DNA of 64,000 nt from Desulfogranum marinum (GCF_016918565.1 NZ_JAFFQD010000002.1:124001-188000), one strand, 5' to 3'. Shown: positions 8,035-16,613, numbered from the stretch's first letter. Translations and numbers: made by a program. Notes: a model not told the origin generated them from the letters alone.

Positions 8035-9483
8035 CTAGCTCCTTGTCCCGGTTGTTGCCTTAGCTGCGGCATTCGTTGTCGTAATATAAATGACGGCGAT
8101 GGTAAGTAACAGGGCAGCGCATACCGTGACCCCGGTCAATGCGGTAACGAGTCCTCCCTCGGCAGCCACCGGACCTGTTTTGCCTGCCGCGCCCACAGCA
8201 TAGAGATATGAGAAAAGCGACAGTCCGAGGGATCCCCCCACCGACATGGTCAGTGAATTCATGGCCGAAAAAACGCCCTCTTGTCCTGCCGGAGCGCATT
8301 CCAGTAACATTGCCGTACTTGAAATCAGCACTGCGGCAAAACCGGCACCAAACAGTATCAGCACTGTGGCCAGGAGTATGAATGACGGGCTGCCTGGCAA
8401 TATAAATGCGGAGGAGGAAATGACTAACAGCCCCAAACTGCCACAGGTCATGATACCAGATCCTCCCAACCGGTCTGTGAGTTTTCCTGCAAGGGGGGTG
8501 ACCACGGCCATGGCACCGGCGTTGGCAAGCATCAGCATACCGGCCGCTGAGGGAGACATGCCTACGCTGCGGGTCAAAAAAAAGGGAAAGATGACCAGGA
8601 TACCGTTGAGCGCCATGAACAACACCACTTTTATGGTGATGAGCATAGTCAGACTACGATCCCGAAACACAGCAAGCTGCAGCAAAGGAGTCTCTGCTCT
8701 TTTTTCCACGGCAATAAACAGGATGAGGCTGCATACAAACAGCCCGAACAACCCGCCTGTTTGAAGAGGGTGCCATCCGTTTTTTGCAAGACTGACAAGC
8801 CCCAGTGGCAGGGTGGTAAACATAATGATACTCAATATACCACCTGGTAGATCAAGCTGTTTAATGTTTTCCTGAAAAGAACGCTGGGGGCGTGCCCTAG
8901 ACCCCAGGTGCAGGGCAAGGGCGGCTCCTGAAAGAAGACAAAGAGGGATATTAATGATAAAGGCCCAGTGCCATGAAATATGTTGCGCCAGATAACCACC
9001 CAGCGGGGGGCCTATGATGGTACCAAAACTCATGACCATAATTACGGCTCCCAAAATACTGCCGATTCTGTCCCTGGGAAATTCGGACAGGATTAATGCC
9101 CCGAAAGAGGCGGCCATCATGGCTCCGCCTATGCCCTGAATAACCCGACCGGACAGGATGTGGCCAAAGGAGAGCGACAGCGCACAACCAATGGAGCCAA
9201 GCATGAACAAAAAAATTCCCATCAGAAAGATCATCGCCGCGTCAAAGATATCGGCACACCTGCCGAACAGGAGCTGCAATGCCGCCATCATGGTCAGATA
9301 CATGGTGGCGAGCATCATTATCTGGTCTGCCCGGACCTGGAAGGCCGACTGCAGGGTAGGCAGCATGATGTTGACGATACTGGTATCCAAGCCGCTGACA
9401 AACAGGCCAAGCATCAATGATATCGTTATGACAGTCTGCGAAGATTGAGCGGCTTTGTCCATCGATGACGTCGAATTGATCAT
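8035..9483 (-). CDS. MFS transporter of the DHA2 (EmrB/QacA) 14-TM family
   Basis: An inner-membrane drug:H+ antiporter-type protein of about 482 residues. I prefer the ATG at 9483, whose ATGA overlaps the PP-loop gene stop by 4 bp; an ATG at 9495 is also possible. Fourteen hydrophobic segments can be counted. Family marks are LDTSIVNIMLPTL in TM1, LFGRCADIFD after TM2, GRVIQGIGGAMM in TM4 and GPPLGGYLAQH in TM5 (motif C). DHA2 proteins export small amphipathic molecules. Within an operon of modifying enzymes this suggests export of the operon's product or of a toxic intermediate; that is inference. Confidence 0.92.
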   Translation of the reverse strand: MINSTSSMDKAAQSSQTVITISLMLGLFVSGLDTSIVNIMLPTLQSAFQVRADQIMMLATMYLTMMAALQLLFGRCADIFDAAMIFLMGIFLFMLGSIGCALSLSFGHILSGRVIQGIGGAMMAASFGALILSEFPRDRIGSILGAVIMVMSFGTIIGPPLGGYLAQHISWHWAFIINIPLCLLSGAALALHLGSRARPQRSFQENIKQLDLPGGILSIIMFTTLPLGLVSLAKNGWHPLQTGGLFGLFVCSLILFIAVEKRAETPLLQLAVFRDRSLTMLITIKVVLFMALNGILVIFPFFLTRSVGMSPSAAGMLMLANAGAMAVVTPLAGKLTDRLGGSGIMTCGSLGLLVISSSAFILPGSPSFILLATVLILFGAGFAAVLISSTAMLLECAPAGQEGVFSAMNSLTMSVGGSLGLSLFSYLYAVGAAGKTGPVAAEGGLVTALTGVTVCAALLLTIAVIYITTTNAAAKATTGTRS

Positions 9484-10952
9484 ACCTTTGAACATGCAGA
9501 GCAGTTACAGAGAGAAAAAGGCAGTTCTCCTTCGTTGTCGATCACATCTCGTGAAATTCCAAGATCCTGAAGCAGTGGCTCCAGAGGCTGAGGCTCGCCG
9601 TGGTAGCCCAGGTGATCGATTTCTGCCAACCCTTCCTCACGGGTCAACAGGCCGAAGTATACCCCGGCACTGACTTCCACTATGGATTGGGGAAAGAATG
9701 TACTCCGCATGTTGGAGAACCGCATGAACTGACAATAATCCTTAACACGTTCGATGACGCAGCTGGTGTGAAGCATACCCTTGTGGTCAGGTGGCATTTG
9801 CCAGGCCATTTCCTGTTCAATTAGTTCAGTCGCTTCTTTCCATGTACCATAGCTTTCATTTGTTTTCAGGCGACGCAATTGCGGCACATGCAGTTCAGGG
9901 TCTTTGCGCGCCTGGTCAAGGGTCTGGTCGAGGTGCCGGTAAAGAGGAGCAAGCTGCTGCCTGACAGATCGCTGGTAGCGAAGGAAGTCAGACGTCATGG
10001 CGTATGGTGAATGGGGTTCCGGTGTATCGGCGACCATGCTGAAAAAATCCAGAGTCATTTCGCGCTGGCTTCTGGGGGGTGTCGGGGCATTTTTTTCCGG
10101 AGATTTCAATTCATTCATAACATAGCTGGCCACAGCCAGTTGTACTTCCTCCACTCCCTGCATGATAAAGGGAATCCGTTCCTCAACGGCCAATGGGAAG
10201 AAGAGGACATGGGCTACTGTGGGGCAGAGGCAAGGCAGTCCTACAGTTGTAAACTGACCACGCATAGCCTTGCGCACCATATCCCAGGGCAGAGTACGCT
10301 CAACCAGTTCGACTGTGGGCAGGAGCCTGACTGAACGGCGCAGATTCTCCCGGCAGGTGTCATTGGTGTAGGGCATGTTCCACGACACAGCCATTACCCG
10401 CAGGCCAAGCTTCTTTGCCAGCAGCCAAAGCAGATAAGTAGAATCTTTGCCGCCCGTGCACAAGACCATGACATCGAAACGGGACTGCGTATTGGTACGG
10501 GCGGCTTCCAGCAGTTCAGCTTCGGTTATATAATTCTGCGGTCCAGCCGAGATACCCGATTTCTCAGCCTGTTCATAACATTGACAAAAGGCACAGAGAC
10601 CATTTTGGTCGAATTCCAGACCAGGAAGGAGAACGTCGTCATTGACGCAACGAATACATTGCTGCCGGTTGTCCGGGGTTGCTTGCCGCCTGACATCACC
10701 AATATCCACGATTGCTCCCTCTTCGACCAGCCAGGTGAACTGCGGATGGGAGGTCAGGGGCTCGGGCAGCGCAGAAAGCGAGCGGGTGCCGTTCAGGGTA
10801 CGGATACCTTCCGCCACTTCAGGTTCCAGCTCTATGGTGGACCGTAGGTGATATGGGGGATTGCGAAGGCCGTAATAGACTAGGGCAGGGGTGTTGGTGT
10901 CATATCTCAGCTGCCAACGAAATTGCAGAGCCGGATGTTCGGGCAAGCGCAT
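9480..10952 (-). CDS. PP-loop ATP pyrophosphatase with Cys clusters (amidotransferase/N-acetyl sugar amidotransferase-like)
   Basis: A 490-residue cytosolic protein, first gene of the operon, with a strong AGGAG five bases before its ATG. The adenine-nucleotide alpha-hydrolase loop LCTGGKDSTYLL is at about residues 164-175. It is preceded by a four- to five-Cys cluster, CIRC (99-102) and CAFCQC (120-125), that probably binds metal. The last ten residues carry a further CNCSAC (482-487). The closest family I recognise is the WbpG/N-acetyl sugar amidotransferase group, which activates a carbonyl with ATP and transfers ammonia or sulfur. The first 90 residues (EVAEGIRTLNG...LVEEGAIVD at about 45-83) vaguely resemble the PqqD/RRE winged-helix fold; this is weak and untested. 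The substrate is unknown. Confidence 0.8.
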   Translation of the reverse strand: MRLPEHPALQFRWQLRYDTNTPALVYYGLRNPPYHLRSTIELEPEVAEGIRTLNGTRSLSALPEPLTSHPQFTWLVEEGAIVDIGDVRRQATPDNRQQCIRCVNDDVLLPGLEFDQNGLCAFCQCYEQAEKSGISAGPQNYITEAELLEAARTNTQSRFDVMVLCTGGKDSTYLLWLLAKKLGLRVMAVSWNMPYTNDTCRENLRRSVRLLPTVELVERTLPWDMVRKAMRGQFTTVGLPCLCPTVAHVLFFPLAVEERIPFIMQGVEEVQLAVASYVMNELKSPEKNAPTPPRSQREMTLDFFSMVADTPEPHSPYAMTSDFLRYQRSVRQQLAPLYRHLDQTLDQARKDPELHVPQLRRLKTNESYGTWKEATELIEQEMAWQMPPDHKGMLHTSCVIERVKDYCQFMRFSNMRSTFFPQSIVEVSAGVYFGLLTREEGLAEIDHLGYHGEPQPLEPLLQDLGISRDVIDNEGELPFSLCNCSACSKV

Positions 10953-11500
10953 AACATCTCCTGATGCGATGGGAAAAGGACAAAAAAATATTCGAATTAT
11001 GACTGATGCAGACCACTGATATAGAGCATGAAAAAATACCGGCGTTGATCATACTGAGTAAAGCGTTACAAGATGATGCCATCTTCTCTTTATTCACTCG
11101 GAACAGCGTCCATCATCAGTGTAGCAAACAATTTTGTTAATATGTAATAAAATCGATTTGTAATGTTACGTTCGAGTTGAGCTCTTTGCGGGAGACCCCC
11201 AAAAGAAACAACTACAGAATGTGTGATCTCTTTCTTCAAAACCAAAATAGGCAACCATGCACCCCTTCTAACCCGGATTTCTCATCAGTGAAGTTTTTCG
11301 CAGATCGAGGCGCAGGACACGCAGCAGGTAAGCGTAGACTCCGATAGTAAGCTACCGCAAATGGCCTGCAACAAAGAGTCTGCGGAAAAATCCGCTGACC
11401 CGGAGGGTGAGTTTTTTGATTATCGACGAAAAAACAGTCTGTTTTTTAAGCGCTACCGTATTTTATATAAATATCAAAAACTTAAGTCGAAAACCAAAAA
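10953..11500. other. intergenic region with operon leader and a palindromic repeat element
   Basis: No convincing gene. The first 150 bp upstream of 10952 should hold the promoter of the long leftward operon; I cannot pick -35/-10 boxes with confidence. From 11271 the region is a repeat element described separately. A 65-codon frame (10900-11097, minus) overlapping the PP-loop start lacks coding character and is not called. Confidence 0.5.
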
Positions 11501-11520
11501 ACTCATGAGAAATTCGGGCT
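11271..11520. repeat. MITE-like element with imperfect terminal inverted repeats
   Basis: A block of about 250 bp bounded by ACCCGGATTTCTCATCAGT at 11271-11289 and the inverted ACTCATGAGAAATTCGGGCT at 11501-11520. Inside the right part lies a second inverted pair: GAGTTTTTTGATTATCGAC near 11409 and GTCGAAAACCAAAAAACTC ending near 11503. The left part contains GCAGGTAAGCGTAGACTCCG (11324-11343). Both the end motif and this internal motif recur elsewhere in the window. No coding capacity. It looks like a non-autonomous mobile or REP-type repeat. Confidence 0.65.
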
Positions 11521-11727
11521 AAATATACTTTCGATGTAGCTACTATATTTGCCGTCCTGACTTTTTTTCTCTTTTTGATACGTTGCATATAGGTCCTTTG
11601 CCCCATCAGGTATTTTTTCGTAAACAGTGGCCGAATGTGCTCTCTCCAACAAGTTGATACAGGAAACCTCTGTTTTTGTTGGCAGGCTATGTTGTGTGTC
11701 GAATCGCCAGAGAGAGAACCCGGTCAT
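11503..11727 (-). CDS. possible small protein overlapping the radical SAM gene end
   Basis: A frame of about 74 residues from an ATG at 11727, or 86 from 11763. It overlaps the last 41 bp of the radical SAM gene, and GAAG precedes the start. The product would be polar and lysine-rich in its second half (KDLYATYQKEKK), with one Cys. The stop lies inside the right end of the repeat element, so the tail is repeat-derived. It might be a coupled small gene, or a chance frame; no family recognised. Confidence 0.25.
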   Translation of the reverse strand: MTGFSLWRFDTQHSLPTKTEVSCINLLERAHSATVYEKIPDGAKDLYATYQKEKKSQDGKYSSYIESIFSPNFS

Positions 11728-13486
11728 CTTCTTGAAACATAAGACGTTTTGCGCAGAGATCATTGATAAAATTTCTCAAGGCAGGTTCCGTTATTTTTGG
11801 AAAAGCCGCGAGGATATCCTCTATACGGGTTGGTGTTACGCAGGAAAGGTAGATTTTTCTGGAAAGGCCTCGTAGCCGGTGAAGCAGGGGCTTGCCTGTT
11901 CCTGTTTCCTGGCGGATGATTAAAAAAGTACTGCCGTCACGGTAAAAGAGCGGTGGACGGCCCTGTAGTCTTTTGCTGTGGAAGTGCTGCCATTCCTTTA
12001 TTTTTTGTTTGACCGGCGCCCACATGGCGTGCTGTTGCTTCCGGTCACCCCGGTAGCTGTTGAGAAGCATGTCCATTCCTTGCAAGTAAGCTTTTGGGAA
12101 AAGTTTTTTGTTTTTTGTATGAGGCAGGATCGCCTGGATCGAAAACTCTTCGCTGCGATCGTAGATAGGAGAACCAAGGCCAAGAAAAAAGGTTGCCGGT
12201 TCCATTGGTGGGTAGGGCAGCACGAAATCCAGGTGATGCAGTGTTTCTGTAATTTCCGCTTCTGTGGTGGTCGGGAAATCAGTAATCAGGTTGCCTTCCA
12301 GGCGGATTCCATATTGACAGCACAGTTTCATGGCCGCAATGTTGTCGATGGCAGTGGTACCTTTTTCCATTTTTTTCAGCAGCGAGGAAGACAGTGCCTC
12401 AATCCCAACCTGCACGGTACGCAGACCACCCAGCCGATATAGCTCCAGCTGTTCGGGTTTGGTCAGCGCTCTGATTTCAGCAAAAAAATCAAAATCCATA
12501 TCAGATTCCGCCAGTGCTGCAAAAAAACGATCAGCTTCTCTGGGCGGTAGCGCATTATCTGTAAAAGTGAAGTGTAACGATTCGTAGGCTTTTGCCAGGT
12601 GCAACGTTTCTTCTGTCATCCTGCGGCTGTTTTTAAATCGGTAGTCGTGCCATTGCAGGTTCAGGTTGCAGAAGGTGCATTTGTTCCACCAGCACCCTCT
12701 GGAAAATTCCAAAGGTAAGACCGGGATAAAGGGTTGGCTGGGAAAGACCTGTCGCATTTCGTGAAAATAAGAAGAAAAGTCAGGGTAGGGCAGGTCGTCG
12801 AGTCGCTGCGGGGCAGGGGCAATATCTGTATGTGGTGTAGACAGCCTGGTATGGACGGTTTGCGGCAGGGATTGCTCCTTAGCTTGAAGAAAACGACATA
12901 GCTGAAGCAGTGAGCCTTCTCCTTCGCCATCGATGACATAATCCACCTCCTGGAAATGCTCAGCCAGAGATGCGGCAAGTGGGCCTGAGCAGGAAGAACC
13001 TCCAAAAACGATGGGCATCTTTGGCATGCGTTCTTTTATCTTACGAGCCAGGTAAAGGGAGGGCAACAATTGACTAAAACAAACAGTGAAACCGACCAGG
13101 TCGTATTGCTTTAGGTCATTTTGGACCAACCACTGTTCCAGGTGGTGCTCCATCACCGCAACCAGCTGGTCAAAGTCAGGAGCTGGATCGATTGCACCGG
13201 TTATGCTCTCTTGAAAAAGTTTACGCGCATCTGTTCGTTTTTCAGGGAAGAGCAGGGGGCTGAACAACGCTTCTCCTGCCCATCCTGAAAAGGCCAGTTT
13301 GGAGTAAATAGTAGTGCCTATCGCCTTGGCGGTGTGTAAATAGGGATGGAAGGCATCAACCGTGTAATCGGATTCACGTTCCAAAAAACTTTTTAAAGTC
13401 CCCAGCTGGATGGAAGGGCGATTGAAAATCGACCAGGGCATGGAAATGAGGGCTATATGCATGGAGGAAGTTGGTTCAGGGATCAT
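11687..13486 (-). CDS. B12-binding radical SAM protein (RiPP C-methyltransferase-like family)
   Basis: A 599-residue enzyme. The N-terminal 190 residues form a cobalamin-binding-like Rossmann domain (IALISMPW at the start, VGFTVCFSQLLPSLYLA, PIVFGGSSCSG, YVIDGEGEGSL), without the DxHxxG histidine ligand. The radical SAM domain begins at about residue 255 with RGCWWNKCTFCNLN, giving a CX4CX2C spacing rather than CX3CX2C; the CWW motif is typical of the RiPP-maturation C-methyltransferase group. Later parts carry VQVGIEALSSSLLKKM and GIRLEGNLITDFP as in other class members. A C-terminal domain of about 100 residues (IYLSCVTPTRIEDILAAFP) looks like a winged-helix, PqqD-like module. No precursor peptide is obvious. 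ATG at 13486; an internal ATG at 13462 is an alternative. Neither has a clear ribosome site. Confidence 0.85.
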   Translation of the reverse strand: MIPEPTSSMHIALISMPWSIFNRPSIQLGTLKSFLERESDYTVDAFHPYLHTAKAIGTTIYSKLAFSGWAGEALFSPLLFPEKRTDARKLFQESITGAIDPAPDFDQLVAVMEHHLEQWLVQNDLKQYDLVGFTVCFSQLLPSLYLARKIKERMPKMPIVFGGSSCSGPLAASLAEHFQEVDYVIDGEGEGSLLQLCRFLQAKEQSLPQTVHTRLSTPHTDIAPAPQRLDDLPYPDFSSYFHEMRQVFPSQPFIPVLPLEFSRGCWWNKCTFCNLNLQWHDYRFKNSRRMTEETLHLAKAYESLHFTFTDNALPPREADRFFAALAESDMDFDFFAEIRALTKPEQLELYRLGGLRTVQVGIEALSSSLLKKMEKGTTAIDNIAAMKLCCQYGIRLEGNLITDFPTTTEAEITETLHHLDFVLPYPPMEPATFFLGLGSPIYDRSEEFSIQAILPHTKNKKLFPKAYLQGMDMLLNSYRGDRKQQHAMWAPVKQKIKEWQHFHSKRLQGRPPLFYRDGSTFLIIRQETGTGKPLLHRLRGLSRKIYLSCVTPTRIEDILAAFPKITEPALRNFINDLCAKRLMFQEDDRVLSLAIRHTT

Positions 13487-14410
13487 AAACGTAGTATCTT
13501 TTTTGTTATGGGTACTTTGAAAAAGTAGATTTTTTGACCAAGGCCAAGACCTGGAGAAATTTTACCACAGGCATATAATTGCAATCGGAGTCTTCGTTTA
13601 CCTCCGAGGGTAAAATTTTGCCATAAGCAAGGGACTGGAAGAAAAAACATTGTTTCAAGAGTTGATGGACTCGTAAAAAGTCCATCACACACTAAAGATG
13701 GCTAAGTACAAAAGCGTACAGGTGCCTCATATTTGGACAGGCGCCATTTTTCGCAGGTTAGCGAAGACCCGGTAGCATGCCTTTTTTGTGTTGTCATAAA
13801 TATGGCCTTTCAATCAAAGAAAACACCATATTTATTTGATAGATTACCACTTTTATGGTGGTGTGCGCTAGTAAGTGGAGGCTGGGAAACAGAACATTGC
13901 TAGAGTTGATGCCTGGCCACAAATGACATTAAGGTCCGGTAGTAGCGCTGAACAGTTTCAGCGCAGGGTTTTGACGAGGGTATTTGTTATTCGCTTCTAC
14001 GTGATAAATTGGTATAAGATAGGAGCAACTAATTGAAATCCAAGCGTTTCTACTTTGTGATCGTCCACCAGGAGCTATATTTTTAGAAAATAATATGTTC
14101 ATAACCCCTCAATATTATTAATGTAAGACTTTAACGATGCCAAAGCTGTGAGGGCGGATAGGTGTAGCGTATCCATCAATTCCCGGCATCGGCCGCGTGG
14201 ACAGACTGTGTTTCTTCACCCAGGGTGAAGGCCGGATCGCGGGTAAAAAGGTAAGCGCAGATTCCGTGGCATGCCGGTGAAGGAGTGCTTTGCTTTTTTT
14301 CAAGATTTTTACAATCCCTCTATGTACGTTATGTTTCAAATAGAGGTCGGGCCCTGATTGTACTACTGAATACTACTGAAGTTACTTAATTTCGACTAAA
14401 AGGAATATTT
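13487..14410. other. gene-free region with repeats and hairpins
   Basis: More than 900 bp without a supportable gene. It holds an inverted pair around GAAATTTTACC (about 13558) and GGTAAAATTTT (about 13609), the 52-bp repeat at 13663-13714, a degenerate repeat near 13745-13770, and the motif AGGTAAGCGCAGATTCCG at 14249-14266. Short frames at 13483-13692 and 14118-14339 fall inside these repeats and are not called. The promoter of the CBS gene should lie in the last 70 bp. Confidence 0.5.
13663..13714 (+). repeat. 52-bp hairpin repeat, copy 1
   Basis: Begins with the hairpin TGATGGACT, a 7-base loop, AGTCCATCA and continues through CACTAAAGATGGCTAAG to TACAAAAG. The inverse complement of 49542-49593 matches it at 51 of 52 positions. 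Located 177 bp upstream of the radical SAM start. Confidence 0.85.
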
Positions 14411-14980
14411 ATGGAGAACATATGTGTCAAAGACCTGATGGTACCAATTTCTGAATATGCCACTGTCGTTGTCGGCACTTCTTTGATTGATGCTGTTTTA
14501 GCCCTGGAGGCAGCGCAAGAAGCCTATTGCGCCAGTAAATACGAGCATAGAGCTATTCTTGTTTTAGATGATAACAAGGCTGTTATCGGTAAAGTCGGCC
14601 AACTTCGAATATTGAAAGCTATTGAAACCAGATATGACCTTGGCTGTGATGTTGAAAAATTGAGTCAATTTAAATTTAGTGATCAGTATATAGCAGACAA
14701 ATGTGAGCAGTACAGGTTGGAAGGCCCGATATTGGACCAGGATTCTTTTCGTGCAACGGCAAATAAAAAAGTAGAAGAATTTATGCAGCGGCCTACCCCC
14801 GGCGAATTTGTCTCGAAAGAAAGTTCCCTGGATATGGCAATTCATAAACTTGTAGCAGGAACCCATCTCTCTCTTCTTGTTACAAGGAAAGAAGAGATTG
14901 TAGGGGTATTAAGGATTGGAGATGTATTCGCTTCTGTTTTTCATGAAATGCGCAAGAGGGAAGGGGAACTGGAAACCTGA
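14411..14980 (+). CDS. two-CBS-domain protein
   Basis: A 189-residue cytosolic protein with a CBS pair: the first domain at about residues 5-75 (VKDLMVPISEYATV, AILVLDDNKAVIGKV) and the second at about 120-185 (VEEFMQRPTPGEFVSKESSLDMAI, LLVTRKEEIVGVLRIGDVF). CBS pairs bind adenine nucleotides and act as energy or nucleotide sensors. No catalytic domain is attached, so it probably regulates a partner. An AAAAGGA precedes the ATG. It is followed after 86 bp by the beta-helix protein gene on the same strand, a possible partner. Confidence 0.85.
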   Translation: MENICVKDLMVPISEYATVVVGTSLIDAVLALEAAQEAYCASKYEHRAILVLDDNKAVIGKVGQLRILKAIETRYDLGCDVEKLSQFKFSDQYIADKCEQYRLEGPILDQDSFRATANKKVEEFMQRPTPGEFVSKESSLDMAIHKLVAGTHLSLLVTRKEEIVGVLRIGDVFASVFHEMRKREGELET

Positions 14981-15066
14981 CCGGTGATGGTTGTCGATAT
15001 TGAGTCCTCCTTCATTTGATATATTCATCCTGTATACATTGCACTTTTACGGTAGAGAAGAGAAAC

Positions 15067-16488
15067 ATGAACGAACTGCAAAAATTATATGAAAGAATTA
15101 TTCAGCGGGTAAATATCAACCTCCGTGAACTTAATTTTGACACAGAGCCATACTCCACGGGTATAATTCAACCCCAACAGATGGATAAGTTTTATGCTTT
15201 TTATGGGATAACAACGGGGCATCCTTTGAATTTGGTATTTGAAAATTCAGGATTAGCTGGGAGCTATTTTTTGGGAAAATGCCGAATTTCCAACTCATTG
15301 CTTTACAAGAGTGATATTCGGGGAGACGAGTTGAAGAGAAAAGGGGATCTTTTTAAATATCAGAATTTTGCGATCGACCTAAACGACGACGAATCGATCG
15401 ATATCAGAACTTCTGCCCTGGCTAAAACTCTGGTCCACAATCATTCGCATGACCCGGAAACTCCTGAAGTGTTCTTTATCAGAGATACGCTTGCCATGGA
15501 TTACGCAAACATCCATGGCTCGCCGACTGATGGGGCCTTTCTCGGTCCCTTTGCGACTGTTGATTTAACAACCGTCCAGGATAGTGTTATCGGAACGTAT
15601 TCTTATATTCAGGCGGGAGAAATCAGTCACATGAGAATAGACCCCGGCACGATATGGGTAAACGCACCTGACCAGTTTAACTTTTACTATCGTCATGACC
15701 CGGATCTCCTCAAAAAATACGCAACTGTAACCCCGGGTGAACGTCCTCGTGGAATGATATTTGATTTTATTGAGGAACGTGAAGAAGCTTTTCAGCGCCT
15801 TTTTGATGCAGTTAATGTTGATGTTATTGAATCTGTGCCCAAAACAGCATCTCTTGATCGGTACGCTGTTGTCCTGCCCAAAACTACCATCGCTGATAAT
15901 GTTCTTATCTCGCAAAGGGCGTATTTAGAGGATTCGTATATTGGTAAGGGATCAAATGCACAGGAAAATTGTTACATTATCCACTCAAAGCTCGAAGGAT
16001 ATAACGTCACAGCCCATGGTGCCAAGATAATTGAATCGGATCTTGAGCGAGATGTCTTTGTCGGGTTCAATAGTTTCTTGTTAGGAAAAGAGGGGGCAAG
16101 GCTGCATGTCGGCCAAGGTTGCATTGTCATGCCGCATACAATTGTCGACATTGATGAACCCTTGCATATTCCAAAGGATCATTTGGTGTGGGGCATCATA
16201 AGAAACAATGCTGATCTTGAAAAAAACAGTATTTCTTTTGATGCATTGAAGGCAGAGAAAACCGCATTCAACAAGGGGAATCTGCACTTTGAAGGAAACG
16301 GCTACCTTTTTGTCAAAGCATTTAAGGACCGCATTGATCACATTCTTGATGCTAATGGTGCTTTTTTTGACGGAGCAAATAATACCGGTCACGCGCAAAG
16401 GAACCAAAATCTGTCACTTAACACGATACAACCTTTTCAATTTGGTGCAATGAAAGGGCTCTACCCCAATATCACCATAGAACTGTAA
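15067..16488 (+). CDS. left-handed beta-helix (hexapeptide-repeat-like) protein
   Basis: A 473-residue protein read from the ATG at 15067, which has an AGAAGAGA just upstream; an in-frame ATG at 15016 has none. The middle (about residues 150-360) shows loosely repeated short hydrophobic turns typical of LbetaH acyl- or nucleotidyltransferase folds: GAFLGPFATVDLTTVQDSVIGTYSYI, then TTIADNVLISQRAYLEDSYIG and RDVFVGFNSFLLG. No catalytic His is certain and no nucleotidyl domain is present. It resembles uncharacterised proteins of sulfate reducers with a transferase-like annotation; the substrate is unknown. The CBS gene directly upstream may regulate it. Confidence 0.6.
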   Translation: MNELQKLYERIIQRVNINLRELNFDTEPYSTGIIQPQQMDKFYAFYGITTGHPLNLVFENSGLAGSYFLGKCRISNSLLYKSDIRGDELKRKGDLFKYQNFAIDLNDDESIDIRTSALAKTLVHNHSHDPETPEVFFIRDTLAMDYANIHGSPTDGAFLGPFATVDLTTVQDSVIGTYSYIQAGEISHMRIDPGTIWVNAPDQFNFYYRHDPDLLKKYATVTPGERPRGMIFDFIEEREEAFQRLFDAVNVDVIESVPKTASLDRYAVVLPKTTIADNVLISQRAYLEDSYIGKGSNAQENCYIIHSKLEGYNVTAHGAKIIESDLERDVFVGFNSFLLGKEGARLHVGQGCIVMPHTIVDIDEPLHIPKDHLVWGIIRNNADLEKNSISFDALKAEKTAFNKGNLHFEGNGYLFVKAFKDRIDHILDANGAFFDGANNTGHAQRNQNLSLNTIQPFQFGAMKGLYPNITIEL

Positions 16489-16613
16489 ACAGCAGATAAC
16501 TGTTCATCGGTCACCCTAAGGAGTCTGCGCACTATCAGGGATCAGGCTGGAAAATAGAGCATTACTTTCGTTAATCAGCATGGGGCTCTCTTCTTTGCTG
16601 ATGCAGATGGGCG

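Noticed and set aside
10900-11097. 65-residue Cys-containing frame upstream of the PP-loop gene as precursor peptide
   Set aside because: It overlaps the PP-loop start, where a strong AGGAG serves the other frame, and its composition is random-looking.
13483-13692. Short minus-strand frames upstream of the radical SAM gene, as candidate RiPP precursors
   Set aside because: They run through the hairpin and inverted repeats, have no ribosome site and show no leader/core pattern.
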